A stretch of DNA of 64,000 nucleotides from JAKPUX01 sp964436305 (GTDB lineage Bacteria > Zhuqueibacterota > Zhuqueibacteria > Residuimicrobiales > Residuimicrobiaceae), in contig CAYTCI010000002.1 of NCBI GenBank assembly GCA_964436305.1, positions 62,001-126,000 on the forward strand, given 5' to 3'. This document shows, piece after piece, positions 34,976 through 42,922 of the stretch (positions are counted from its first letter, which is position 1; every line of letters begins with the position of its first letter). Under the pieces are notes generated by a model that was not told the origin of the DNA, searched no databases, and saw only the letters and a list, made by a program, of their open reading frames with translations. A program made the position numbers and the translations under genes.

Positions 34976-35599
34976 CTAGAGGACCAGGGTGACCGCCGTA
35001 TAGAGCGCAAGGAGGATGAGGATGAGGGCGGTGATACGCAGAATTCTGGCAAAAGTGGCCTGGGAGAACTGGTGATGGTATTTGGCGACATAACGGCAGA
35101 GGAGCAGGTACCAGATCGTCGTGCCGACTCCGGCCATCAGAGCAAAAATGAGGCCGTTCCACTCCCGCGGCGAAACCAGACGGTGGGCGCTGATGGTGCC
35201 GCCGACCGCGAGCCAGAACATGTAGAGGCTGGGGTTGGTCAGATAGAGCAACATGGCGCCGATGATCGGGCGTGGCGCGGTAGTGACTTTGGACTGGTCG
35301 CTGTTCCGCATCGGGGTGAAATGCCGGGCCTGATGCAGCAGCCGGAAGGCGATGGAGAGGATGATGATCACACCGAGCAACTTGATGTAGGGGAGCAGTT
35401 CGGTGATGCGCGAGGTGAGATGGTGCGTGCCGGCGATGGCGATGAAGCAAAAGATGACATCCAGCACGGCCGAGGTCAGGCCGGCCAGGAATCCATGGGT
35501 AAAGTCCCGCTTCATCGTCTGGGTGATGGCGTAGACATTGATGGGGCCGATGGGAATAGCGGCGATGAAGCCGACGATGACTGCGATCACGATGTACAT
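34976..35599 (-). CDS. LysE/RhtB-family translocator
   Basis: 207 residues with six hydrophobic segments. The N-terminal motif IAVIVGFIAAIPIGPINVYAITQTMKRDFTHGFLAGLTSAVLDVIFC carries the family's conserved PxGPxN, and LYLTNPSLYMFWLAVGG is the second characteristic segment. The family exports amino acids or related small molecules from the cytoplasm; the substrate here is unknown. It is a single gene with its own promoter about 65 bases upstream, ending 134 bases before the C1 peptidase start. Confidence 0.88.
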   Translation of the reverse strand: MYIVIAVIVGFIAAIPIGPINVYAITQTMKRDFTHGFLAGLTSAVLDVIFCFIAIAGTHHLTSRITELLPYIKLLGVIIILSIAFRLLHQARHFTPMRNSDQSKVTTAPRPIIGAMLLYLTNPSLYMFWLAVGGTISAHRLVSPREWNGLIFALMAGVGTTIWYLLLCRYVAKYHHQFSQATFARILRITALILILLALYTAVTLVL

Positions 35600-35663
35600 A
35601 GGGAACCGTTACCCTTCAATCCCCGTTAGCCAAATCCATGGTTGCCCCCCGGCATCTATCTTG

Positions 35664-35692
35664 AAGTTACAACCTGCAGGCGAAAATGTAAA
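35664..35692 (-). promoter_or_regulatory. probable promoter of the LysE-family gene
   Basis: Minus-strand TTTACA (35692-35687), 17-bp spacer, TAACTT (35669-35664). Confidence 0.55.
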
Positions 35693-35699
35693 GTCTTTT

Positions 35700-36947
35700 T
35701 CACGCGAAAAGATAGCGGCAGATAAAGACCGTCCCCAGGATCCCGGCGAGATCGGCCAGCAGCCCGACCCAGATCGCGCTGCGGATGTTCTTGATCTGGA
35801 CGGAGCCGAAATAGACGGCAACGACGTAAAAGGTGGTCTCTGAACAGCCATAGATGGTCGAGGCCATTCGCCCGATCAGCGAATCCGGGCCGTGATTCTT
35901 GAGCAACTCGGTGATGATACCGAGCGAACCGCTGCCTGAAAGGGGGCGCATCAGGGCTGCGGGGAGGACCTCGGCGGGCATGCCGATCAGATTGGTGAGT
36001 GGGGAGAGGAGGGTGACAAAGGTCTCCATGGCGCCCGAGGCGCGGAACATGCCAATGGCGACGAGGATGGCCGTCAGAAAGGGGATGATGCGGATCGCCA
36101 CCTGAAATCCCTCTTTGGCGCCGTCGATAAAGACCTCGTAGACCTTGATCTTTTTGATAAAAGCGAAGAGCGGAATGACGAAAAGAAGAAACGGGATGGC
36201 CCAGGTGGAGATCAGCATGACGCCCTTGCGAAAGGCCTCGGGCGGCAGCAGGGCTGCAGCGGCGGAGAGGAGCCCGGTGGCCACGAGGAGGCCGATGGCC
36301 GCCACCACAGCGGCGGCGACGGCCAGGGGCCGCCAGGCGCGCCGCAGGGCAGTGAAAAAATGTGCCCGGCCGGCGTCGAGGGCGAGAAAGCTTTTGGCGG
36401 CGAGCACGCCGGTGATCGTCGCCAGGGTGGAGGCGAAGATGGTCGAGCCGATGATCTCGGTTGGATTGGCCGAGCCCATACTCGCCCGCACGGCGATCAC
36501 CGTCATCGGAATGAGGGTGATGCTGCCGGTATTGAGGGCGAGGAACATGATCATCGCGTCGCTCGCGGACTCTTTTTTGGGATTGAGGCTCTGCAGCTGA
36601 TCCATGGCCTTGAGGCCCATCGGCGTCGCCGCGTTACTGAGGCCGAGCCAGTTGGCCGAGATGTTGAGGAGAATGGCGCCGATGGCCGGATGATCCGCGG
36701 GGATATCCGGAAAGAGCCGCTTGCTGATCGGGCGGATCGCCCGGGAGAGAAGCTGCACCAGACCGGCCTCTTCGGCCAGCTTCATGATCCCCAGCCACAT
36801 GGTCATGATCCCGATCAGACCGAGGGCGATGTTCACCGCCGTGCTGGCGGAGTCGAGAGCGCCCCTGGTGACCGCATCGATGTTCCCCTTGAATGCTCCG
36901 ACAACAAAGGCGATGGATACCAGGGCAAACCAGACATAATTCATCAT
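35700..36947 (-). CDS. nucleoside-recognition domain membrane protein (SpmA-SpmB fusion type)
   Basis: 415 residues, about ten hydrophobic segments in two homologous halves. The first half is SpmA-like (GLIGIMTMWLGIMKLAEEAGLVQLLSRAIRPISKRLFPDIP..., NISANWLGLSNAATPMGLKAM). The second is SpmB-like (FQVAIRIIPFLTAILVAIGMFRASGAMETF..., LMRPLSGSGSLGIITELL). Both carry the Gate/nucleoside-recognition fold. In Bacillus the two halves are separate spore-maturation proteins, but the fused form is common in non-sporulating Gram-negatives, where its transport role is unproven. Two possible start ATGs (36947 and 36944). Confidence 0.85.
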   Translation of the reverse strand: MMNYVWFALVSIAFVVGAFKGNIDAVTRGALDSASTAVNIALGLIGIMTMWLGIMKLAEEAGLVQLLSRAIRPISKRLFPDIPADHPAIGAILLNISANWLGLSNAATPMGLKAMDQLQSLNPKKESASDAMIMFLALNTGSITLIPMTVIAVRASMGSANPTEIIGSTIFASTLATITGVLAAKSFLALDAGRAHFFTALRRAWRPLAVAAAVVAAIGLLVATGLLSAAAALLPPEAFRKGVMLISTWAIPFLLFVIPLFAFIKKIKVYEVFIDGAKEGFQVAIRIIPFLTAILVAIGMFRASGAMETFVTLLSPLTNLIGMPAEVLPAALMRPLSGSGSLGIITELLKNHGPDSLIGRMASTIYGCSETTFYVVAVYFGSVQIKNIRSAIWVGLLADLAGILGTVFICRYLFA

Positions 36948-36983
36948 GGAGGCGTTTCCTCAGCAAGCTGTTCTGTCCCACCT

Positions 36984-37011
36984 AAATTACACCTTTTGCA
37001 ATAGGAAACAA
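36984..37011 (-). promoter_or_regulatory. probable promoter of the SpmAB-like gene
   Basis: Minus-strand TTGTTT (37011-37006), 16-bp spacer, TAATTT (36989-36984), 37 bases before the start. Confidence 0.5.
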
Positions 37012-37080
37012 GCAAAATATCGCTGGCGGCCGCTGCCCCGGTCCGGCGGCGAGGCGCAAGGCTGCCGGCAAATAAATCGC

Positions 37081-37109
37081 TTGTATCCTTGGAAGGGAGT
37101 TTGTATATT
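37081..37109 (+). promoter_or_regulatory. promoter of the ferredoxin gene
   Basis: TTGTAT (37081-37086), 17-bp spacer, TATATT (37104-37109). Confidence 0.75.
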
Positions 37110-37169
37110 TACGGCGATCATTTACGCCTTTCGTGAATGACAGAGAAATCCAATGATACGGAGGAAGTA

Positions 37170-37355
37170 ATGAAGACCAAAGTCGATCCCGATCTCTGCA
37201 CCAGCTGTGAACTGTGTGTTGGTGATCATCCCGAACTTTATGAAATGAAGGGCGATGTGGCGGTGGCCATTTCGGAGGTGGTTCCCCCTGAGCTGGAAGC
37301 AGCTGCCCAGGACGCCGTGGACAACTGCCCCGCTGGTGCGATCAGCGTCGAGTAG
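37170..37355 (+). CDS. small single-cluster ferredoxin
   Basis: 61 residues from ATG 37170, which has GGAGG at ideal spacing; an in-frame ATG at 37137 lacks a ribosome site. CTSCELC supplies Cys10, 13 and 16, and NCPAGAI supplies Cys53, the four ligands of one [4Fe-4S] cluster. The position that would hold the extra cysteine of a two-cluster ferredoxin is histidine (GDHPELYEM). Acidic overall, as usual for electron carriers. It is a lone gene with its own promoter and terminator; its redox partner is not in the window. Confidence 0.9.
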   Translation: MKTKVDPDLCTSCELCVGDHPELYEMKGDVAVAISEVVPPELEAAAQDAVDNCPAGAISVE

Positions 37356-37380
37356 GCTTCCCGCACTCCCCATCCCATAG

Positions 37381-37416
37381 AAAAGGGCCGGTTCCTGTGA
37401 ATCAGCCCTTTTTTTT
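37381..37416 (+). terminator. intrinsic terminator after the ferredoxin
   Basis: AAAAGGGC (37381-37388) pairs with GCCCTTTT (37405-37412), with a T-run to 37416. Confidence 0.8.
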
Positions 37417-37471
37417 GTTTGCTCCGGTTCGGCCGGCACCCGCAGCGGGTGCAAGAAAGAGAGGAGGCATC

Positions 37472-39190
37472 ATGATGCTGCAAGAATGGGCACTGCATGG
37501 CGGCCGTTTCATTCTGGCGCTCTCCCTGGCCTGCTGCCTGCTGGCGGCGGTGGTCCGGGCGCAGCCCTCGGGAGCCGCCGAACTGGTCTTTCGCAACGGC
37601 CGGATCTGGACGGCCGATGAGCAGCGGCCGGAGGCGGAGGCGCTGGCGGTCCGGGACGGCCGCATCCTCGCCCTGGGCAGCCGTCAGCAGATCGATGGCC
37701 TGATCGGCCGCACCACCCGGGTGATCGATCTGCAGGGCCGGGTTCTGCTGCCGGGGTTTATCGATAATCATGTTCATTTTCTCAGCAGCGGCCTGCAACT
37801 CCTCGGCATTGAACTGCGCTCGGCCCGCAACGAAGCCGAGTTCGTGGCACGGATCAGGGAGCGAGCGGAACGCTACCCCGGCCGCTGGATCACCGGCGGC
37901 GATTGGGACCATGAGAGCTGGCCGGGCGCGCGCGAGCCGCAGCGCGGCCTGATCGATGCCGTAACCCCCAATACGCCGGTCTTCGTCAACCGACTCGATG
38001 GCCATATGGCCCTGGCCAACACCGCCGCCCTGCGCCTGGCCGGGATCGACCGCCATACGCCCGATCCGCCGGGCGGCGAGATCGTCCACGATCCCGCGAC
38101 CGGTGAGCCCACCGGCCTGCTCAAGGACGAGGCGATGAGCGCGGTCTATGCCGTGATTCCGGAGGCAAGCGAGGCCGAACGCCTCGAAGGCGCGCGCGCG
38201 GCCATGGAGCTGGCGCGGCGCTGCGGGGTCACCAGCATCCAGGATGTTGGCTCGGCCGCCGATCTGCGCACCTACCAGAGCCTGCTCGCCTCCGGTGAAC
38301 TGACCGTGCGCGTCGATTGCCGCCTGCCCATCAGCCAGTACCGCCTGCTCGCCGATGCCGGCATCCGTGCCCATTTCGGCAGCGACTGGCTGCGCATCGG
38401 CAGCCTCAAGGCCTTCGCCGATGGCTCTCTCGGCTCGACCACAGCCCTCTTCTTCGCCCCCTACGAGGGCACCACCCATCACGGCCTGCCCATGGATATC
38501 CTCCTCGATGGCCGCCTCGAACAATGGGCGCTGGCTGCTGACCGCAGCGGCCTCCAGCTCTCGGTCCATGCCATCGGCGACAGCGCCAACAGCGCCATGC
38601 TTGACATCTTTGAACGCTGTGTCCGGGAGAATCCCGTCCGGGACCGCCGTTTCCGCATCGAGCATGCCCAGCACATCGCCGGCAAGGACCTGGCCCGCTT
38701 CGCGCGCCTCGGCGTCATCGCCTCGATGCAGCCCTATCACGCGATCGATGACGGCCGCTGGGCCTGGAAGCGCATCGGCGAGACGCGCTCGCACGAGGCC
38801 TATCCCTTCCGCTCGCTCCTCGACCAGGGGGTACATCTCTGCTTCGGCACCGACTGGTCGGTCGCGCCGCTCAATCCACTCCTCGGTCTCTATGCCGCGG
38901 TCACGCGCCGGACTCTCGATGACCAGCACCCCGGGGGCTGGATCCCAGAACAGAAGATCACTCTCGCCGAAGCGATTGCCTGCTATACCCGCAACAGCGC
39001 TTACGCCTCGTATGACGAATCGATCAAGGGTCAGCTCAAGGAGGGCTATCTCGCCGATCTGATCGTCCTCTCGGCCGACCTCTTTGCCATCCCGCCGGAG
39101 AAGATCCGCGAAGCCCAGGTCGACCTGACCGTCCTTAACGGCCGGGTGATCTTTGAACGTGGGGCGGGCGAGGTCATCCCCGCGCGCTGA
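37472..39190 (+). CDS. secreted YtcJ-like amidohydrolase (amidohydrolase family 3)
   Basis: 572 residues from ATG 37472, behind GAGAGGAGG, with a signal peptide (RFILALSLACCLLAAVVRA). Typical features follow: the N-terminal sandwich VFRNGRIWTADEQRPEAEALAVRDGRILALG, LLPGFIDNHVHF (HxH metal ligands), the conserved GDWDHE region, HAIGDSANSAML and HAQHIA histidines, and FGTDWSVAPLNP with the catalytic Asp. It ends GYLADLIVLSADLFAIPPEKIREAQVDLTVLNGRVIFE. YtcJ-like enzymes hydrolyse amide or related C-N bonds; the natural substrate is rarely known. Export to the periplasm fits many FCB-group members. Bounded by terminators on both sides. Confidence 0.9.
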   Translation: MMLQEWALHGGRFILALSLACCLLAAVVRAQPSGAAELVFRNGRIWTADEQRPEAEALAVRDGRILALGSRQQIDGLIGRTTRVIDLQGRVLLPGFIDNHVHFLSSGLQLLGIELRSARNEAEFVARIRERAERYPGRWITGGDWDHESWPGAREPQRGLIDAVTPNTPVFVNRLDGHMALANTAALRLAGIDRHTPDPPGGEIVHDPATGEPTGLLKDEAMSAVYAVIPEASEAERLEGARAAMELARRCGVTSIQDVGSAADLRTYQSLLASGELTVRVDCRLPISQYRLLADAGIRAHFGSDWLRIGSLKAFADGSLGSTTALFFAPYEGTTHHGLPMDILLDGRLEQWALAADRSGLQLSVHAIGDSANSAMLDIFERCVRENPVRDRRFRIEHAQHIAGKDLARFARLGVIASMQPYHAIDDGRWAWKRIGETRSHEAYPFRSLLDQGVHLCFGTDWSVAPLNPLLGLYAAVTRRTLDDQHPGGWIPEQKITLAEAIACYTRNSAYASYDESIKGQLKEGYLADLIVLSADLFAIPPEKIREAQVDLTVLNGRVIFERGAGEVIPAR

Positions 39191-39207
39191 TCCCACTGCT
39201 GCAAACA

Positions 39208-39236
39208 AAAACGGGCTGCCCAAGGCAGCCCGTTTT
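39208..39236. terminator. bidirectional intrinsic terminator
   Basis: A 13-bp perfect stem (39208-39220 with 39224-39236) with a 3-nt loop and A/T ends lies between the convergent amidohydrolase and amylase genes. Confidence 0.85.
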
Positions 39237-39239
39237 GCG

Positions 39240-41156
39240 TTATGGCACAACCACAACCGAATTTTTGCCGCCATAGGGATCGAGCTCGCTCTCCGCGGCA
39301 GCGGGATCCGCAATCCATTGGCTGTTGTCGATGACCAGCTTGTAGCGGTAGCGGCCCTTTTTAAGCGGGAGCCTCAGCTCCCAGTCACCCGCGCTGCTCC
39401 GGCTCAGCGTGTCCACCCCGGCAGCCCAGCCGTTGAAATCGCCGGCCAGCGAGAGATGCTGGGCCGCGCCCGAATAGCGGAAGGTGACCCAGGCCATATC
39501 GGCGCTGATGCGTGGCGTGAAGCGGCAGGCCCACTCCATGGTATGCAGCAGAGAGCGGTTCCACCGGCCCTTGATGCGGAAGAGATGGCTGGCCCAGGGC
39601 TGCAGCTGCAGGCTGAGGCTGTCGGCGACGGGTTTGAGCCGCAGGGGGGAGAGCAGATCCTCAAAACGGCTGGTGGCGGCAAAAAGGCCGGGCGGCAGCG
39701 GCAGACGCCGTTCCTCGGGCGCGGAGGAGTTGGAGAGCACCACCAGCACCGCCTCCCTGGCTGTGTATTTGATAAAGGCATATACCCCGTAATCCTGATA
39801 TATCTCCACCAATGCCTCGCTGCGCAGACAAGCCCATTGGCTGCGCAAGTGGAGGAGCCGGCGGGTGTGACCGACCAGCGCACGGTCCGCGCCGGTGACC
39901 CGCGACCAGGGCATCGGCAGGCGGTTGAGATAATCCTGTCCCGCTCCCGTCTGCTCGTTGGTCGCAGCCGCCCCCTCGAGCGCCACCTCGTTGCCATAAT
40001 AGAGCATCGGCAGGCCGTGCTGGACCAGGGTATAGGTCAGGGCTGCGGCCATTTTTTCACGAACATGGCTGCCTGCCCAATAGCTGAACCGGGCGACGTC
40101 GTGGTTATCAATAACCTGTGAGAGCAGCAGGTCAGGGTACCACCGGCGGTTAAGGGCACTCTGACGGCTGAGCAGGGAGAGCGCGCCGCCCTGGGCGAAG
40201 ACGCGATTGAGGGTGTAATAGAGGGGGATGTCGAAGAGAGCATTGAATCCGAGCTGGGAATAGCCGGCAACATAGGGGGTCTCACCGGCAAAAACCTCAC
40301 CCAGCAGGAGGAAGTCGGGCCCGGCGAAGTCATGGAGGTCATGGCAGATCCGCTCCCAGAAGGGTTTGGGAATATGCTTGACCGCATCGAGGCGGAAGCC
40401 GTCGCAGCCGCTCTCGACGATCCAGTATTTGGCCATATCCAGCAGGAAATCGTAAACGTGCGGATTCTCCTGGGCGAGATCGGGCAAGCCGTTGAGTTCG
40501 CGCGTCTCCAACTGCTGCTGATCCTGCCAATCCGTGATGCTGGTCGAGGCGTCGCTGCCGCTGTGGGGATGGAACCAGAAGCGATAGCCGGCCTCCTGCC
40601 ATAATTCAGGCCGGGTGACCCAGGGATGATCGGGCGCGACGTGGTTGAAGATCATGTCCAGCACCACCTTCATGCTGCGGCGGTGGGCCTGGTGGACCAG
40701 GCGCCGCAAGGTCGCCATGTCGCCAAAATGTTCATCGACCCGGAAGAAATCGATCGGATGATAGCCGTGGTAGGGCCACCAGCCGACAAAGGCGCTGTCG
40801 CTGTTGTCGAAGACCGGTGAGAGCCAGAGGGTGGTGACGCCGAGGCCCTGCAGGTAGTCGAGCTTGTCGATGACCCCCTGAAGGTCGCCGCCCTGATAGC
40901 ATTTCAGGGCGGTGAGGTTGCCGCGGGCGCTGTCGAAGGGGCAGTAGCTGGCGGGATTGTGGCCGGCATCATTGGACGGGTCGCCGTTGTAAAAACGGTC
41001 GATGAGGATCAGATAGAGGTTCTCCCGCGACCAGTCGATGGCCCGGCGGGGATACGGCGAACGGGTCAGGGTGACGCGCGGCTGCCAGACCGGCCCGAGC
41101 TCCCCGGCACCGGCCGGCGCAGCGAGCAGCAGCAGGAAAGCGAGGGCGCGTCTAAT
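39240..41156 (-). CDS. secreted GH13 alpha-amylase-family enzyme with C-terminal CBM48-like domain
   Basis: About 638 residues. GH13 motifs: VLDMIFNHVAPDH, GFRLDAVKH (nucleophile Asp), LLGEVFAG (acid/base Glu) and VIDNHD. The C-terminus (HLSLAGDFNGWAAGVDTL...GRYRYKLVIDNSQWIADP) is a CBM48/isoamylase-N-like domain, unusually placed at the end. No ATG, GTG or TTG lies near the signal peptide (RRALAFLLLLAAPAGAG). The best start is ATT 41156, which overlaps the upstream ABC-gene stop as A-ATT-AG; the only in-frame conventional start I found is ATG 41270, inside the ABC gene and giving a non-signal N-terminus. Translational coupling is likely. It probably hydrolyses alpha-glucans or maltodextrins outside the cytoplasm. 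Confidence 0.82.
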   Translation of the reverse strand: MRRALAFLLLLAAPAGAGELGPVWQPRVTLTRSPYPRRAIDWSRENLYLILIDRFYNGDPSNDAGHNPASYCPFDSARGNLTALKCYQGGDLQGVIDKLDYLQGLGVTTLWLSPVFDNSDSAFVGWWPYHGYHPIDFFRVDEHFGDMATLRRLVHQAHRRSMKVVLDMIFNHVAPDHPWVTRPELWQEAGYRFWFHPHSGSDASTSITDWQDQQQLETRELNGLPDLAQENPHVYDFLLDMAKYWIVESGCDGFRLDAVKHIPKPFWERICHDLHDFAGPDFLLLGEVFAGETPYVAGYSQLGFNALFDIPLYYTLNRVFAQGGALSLLSRQSALNRRWYPDLLLSQVIDNHDVARFSYWAGSHVREKMAAALTYTLVQHGLPMLYYGNEVALEGAAATNEQTGAGQDYLNRLPMPWSRVTGADRALVGHTRRLLHLRSQWACLRSEALVEIYQDYGVYAFIKYTAREAVLVVLSNSSAPEERRLPLPPGLFAATSRFEDLLSPLRLKPVADSLSLQLQPWASHLFRIKGRWNRSLLHTMEWACRFTPRISADMAWVTFRYSGAAQHLSLAGDFNGWAAGVDTLSRSSAGDWELRLPLKKGRYRYKLVIDNSQWIADPAAAESELDPYGGKNSVVVVP

Positions 41157-42915
41157 TCTGGTATTGCAGCTGGTAGAGACGATGATAGATCCCCTTTCTC
41201 GCGAGCAGCTCGGCGTGGGTGCCCATCTCGCGCACCTCGCCCTTGTGGAGAACCAGGATCCAGTCGACATTCTGGATGGTCGAAAGGCGATGGGCGATGA
41301 TGACCGAGGTGCGGCCGGTCATCAACCGGGTCGTGGCTTCGCGCAGCAGCAGTTCGGTCTCGGTGTCGACGGAGGAAGTGGCTTCATCCATGATCAGGAC
41401 TTCCGGATCGAAAACCAGGGCGCGGGCGAAGGAGAGCAGCTGTTTCTGGCCGACCGACAGGTTGCTGCCGCGTTCGCTCAACTCGGTCTGGTAGCCGTTC
41501 GGCAGTTTTTCGATGAATTCGTGGGCATGGACATCCCTGGCGGCCTGAATCACCCGTTCCATCGGAATCGACTGGTCGCCGAGGCGGATGTTGTACTCCA
41601 CCGTGCCTGAGAAGATAAAGACGTCCTGCAGCACCATGCGCACCCGTCGGCGCAGTTCGGGCAGGGGGTAGAGGGCGGTATCGATGCCGTTGAGAAGAAT
41701 CTGCCCGCTGCTGGGCTCATACAGCCGGTCAATCAGGTTGATCAGGGTGGTTTTTCCGGCACCGGTGGCGCCGACAATGGCCACCTTCTGGCCGCAGCCG
41801 ATCTTGAAGGTGACCCGTTTCAGCACCGGTTCATCCGGATTGTAGCTGAAAGTGACCTCGCGGAACTCGATCTCGCCGCACGGTGGCGGCATCGCCGCCG
41901 GATGTTCGGGAATGGGGGCCTGCTCGGCTTCGTCGAGCAGCTTGAAGATCCGCTCGCTCGAGGCCATCGCTGCCTGCATCAGATTATACTTCTCCGAGAG
42001 GTCGCGGATCGGCTGGAAAAAACGCTGGGAATACTGGACGAAGGCGACGACCACGCCGATGGTCAGGGCGCCGCTGATGACGCGGATCCCCCCGTACCAG
42101 AGGATGATCGCCAGGGCCAGGGCGCTGATGATCTCGACCACCGGATAAAAGACCGAATAGTAATAGATCGTCTCGAGGTAGGCCTCGAGATAATCGTGGT
42201 TGAGCTGATCGAAACGGCGGTGGTTCTTTTTCTCGCGGTTGAAGATCTGGACGATCGACATCCCCATGATGTTTTCCTGCAGGTAGCTGTTGATGCGGGC
42301 GATGCGCAAGCGTACCTTGCGGAAGGATTCGCGCACGTTGATGCGGAACCAGGCGCTGGCGGCGAAGATCAGCGGCAGCACGGTGAAGCTGAGCAGGGCC
42401 AGCTGCCAGTTGAAGATCAGCATCACGATGATGATGCCAAAGAGGACAAAGAGATCGCCGAAGAGGGTCACGACGCCGCTGGAGAGCATGCTGTTGAGGG
42501 TTTCGACATCGTTGGTCGCGCGGGTGACCAGGCGGCCGACCGGATTCTTGTCGAAGAAGGAGAGGGGCAGGCGCTGCAGATGCGAGAAGATCTGGTTGCG
42601 CATGTCATACATCACCTTCTGGCCGATCTTTTGCGTCAGGAAGGTCTGGAAAAAGATGAAGGTCATCTGTACCAGCAGCACCGCGAAGTAGATCGCCGCC
42701 AACCCGAGCAGGCCGTGAAACTGCCGGGTGCTGATGTAGCGATCGATGGCCACCCTGGTCAGCCAGGGCAGGAGCAGTTCGGCCAGCGAGCCGAGAATGA
42801 GAACGATCACGGCCAGCACCACCTGCCAGCGGTAGGGATGAAGATAGGTCAGCAGCCGCCGCATCAGACGGCTGTCGTAGGCCTTGCCAATGATCTCTTC
42901 TTCGTGTTGTGCCAC
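41152..42915 (-). CDS. ABC exporter half-transporter, subunit with catalytic Walker B Glu
   Basis: 587 residues from GTG 42915 (GAGGAG just upstream). A six-helix type I exporter membrane domain (~1-320) is followed by an ATPase: Walker A GATGAGKTT, signature LSVGQKQ (deviant), Walker B VLIMDEATSSVD with catalytic Glu, and switch IIAHRLST. It starts 7 bases after the other half-transporter ends, so the two should form a heterodimer. This subunit has the good Walker B and the poor signature, the other the reverse, giving one active and one degenerate ATP site as in BmrCD/TM287-288. Substrate unknown (drug or lipid). Confidence 0.92.
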   Translation of the reverse strand: MAQHEEEIIGKAYDSRLMRRLLTYLHPYRWQVVLAVIVLILGSLAELLLPWLTRVAIDRYISTRQFHGLLGLAAIYFAVLLVQMTFIFFQTFLTQKIGQKVMYDMRNQIFSHLQRLPLSFFDKNPVGRLVTRATNDVETLNSMLSSGVVTLFGDLFVLFGIIIVMLIFNWQLALLSFTVLPLIFAASAWFRINVRESFRKVRLRIARINSYLQENIMGMSIVQIFNREKKNHRRFDQLNHDYLEAYLETIYYYSVFYPVVEIISALALAIILWYGGIRVISGALTIGVVVAFVQYSQRFFQPIRDLSEKYNLMQAAMASSERIFKLLDEAEQAPIPEHPAAMPPPCGEIEFREVTFSYNPDEPVLKRVTFKIGCGQKVAIVGATGAGKTTLINLIDRLYEPSSGQILLNGIDTALYPLPELRRRVRMVLQDVFIFSGTVEYNIRLGDQSIPMERVIQAARDVHAHEFIEKLPNGYQTELSERGSNLSVGQKQLLSFARALVFDPEVLIMDEATSSVDTETELLLREATTRLMTGRTSVIIAHRLSTIQNVDWILVLHKGEVREMGTHAELLARKGIYHRLYQLQYQN

Positions 42916-42922
42916 GCGCTCC

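Noticed and set aside
37238..39313. 691-codon minus-strand open frame opposite the amidohydrolase
   Set aside because: Antisense shadow; it also runs through the ferredoxin gene and both terminators.
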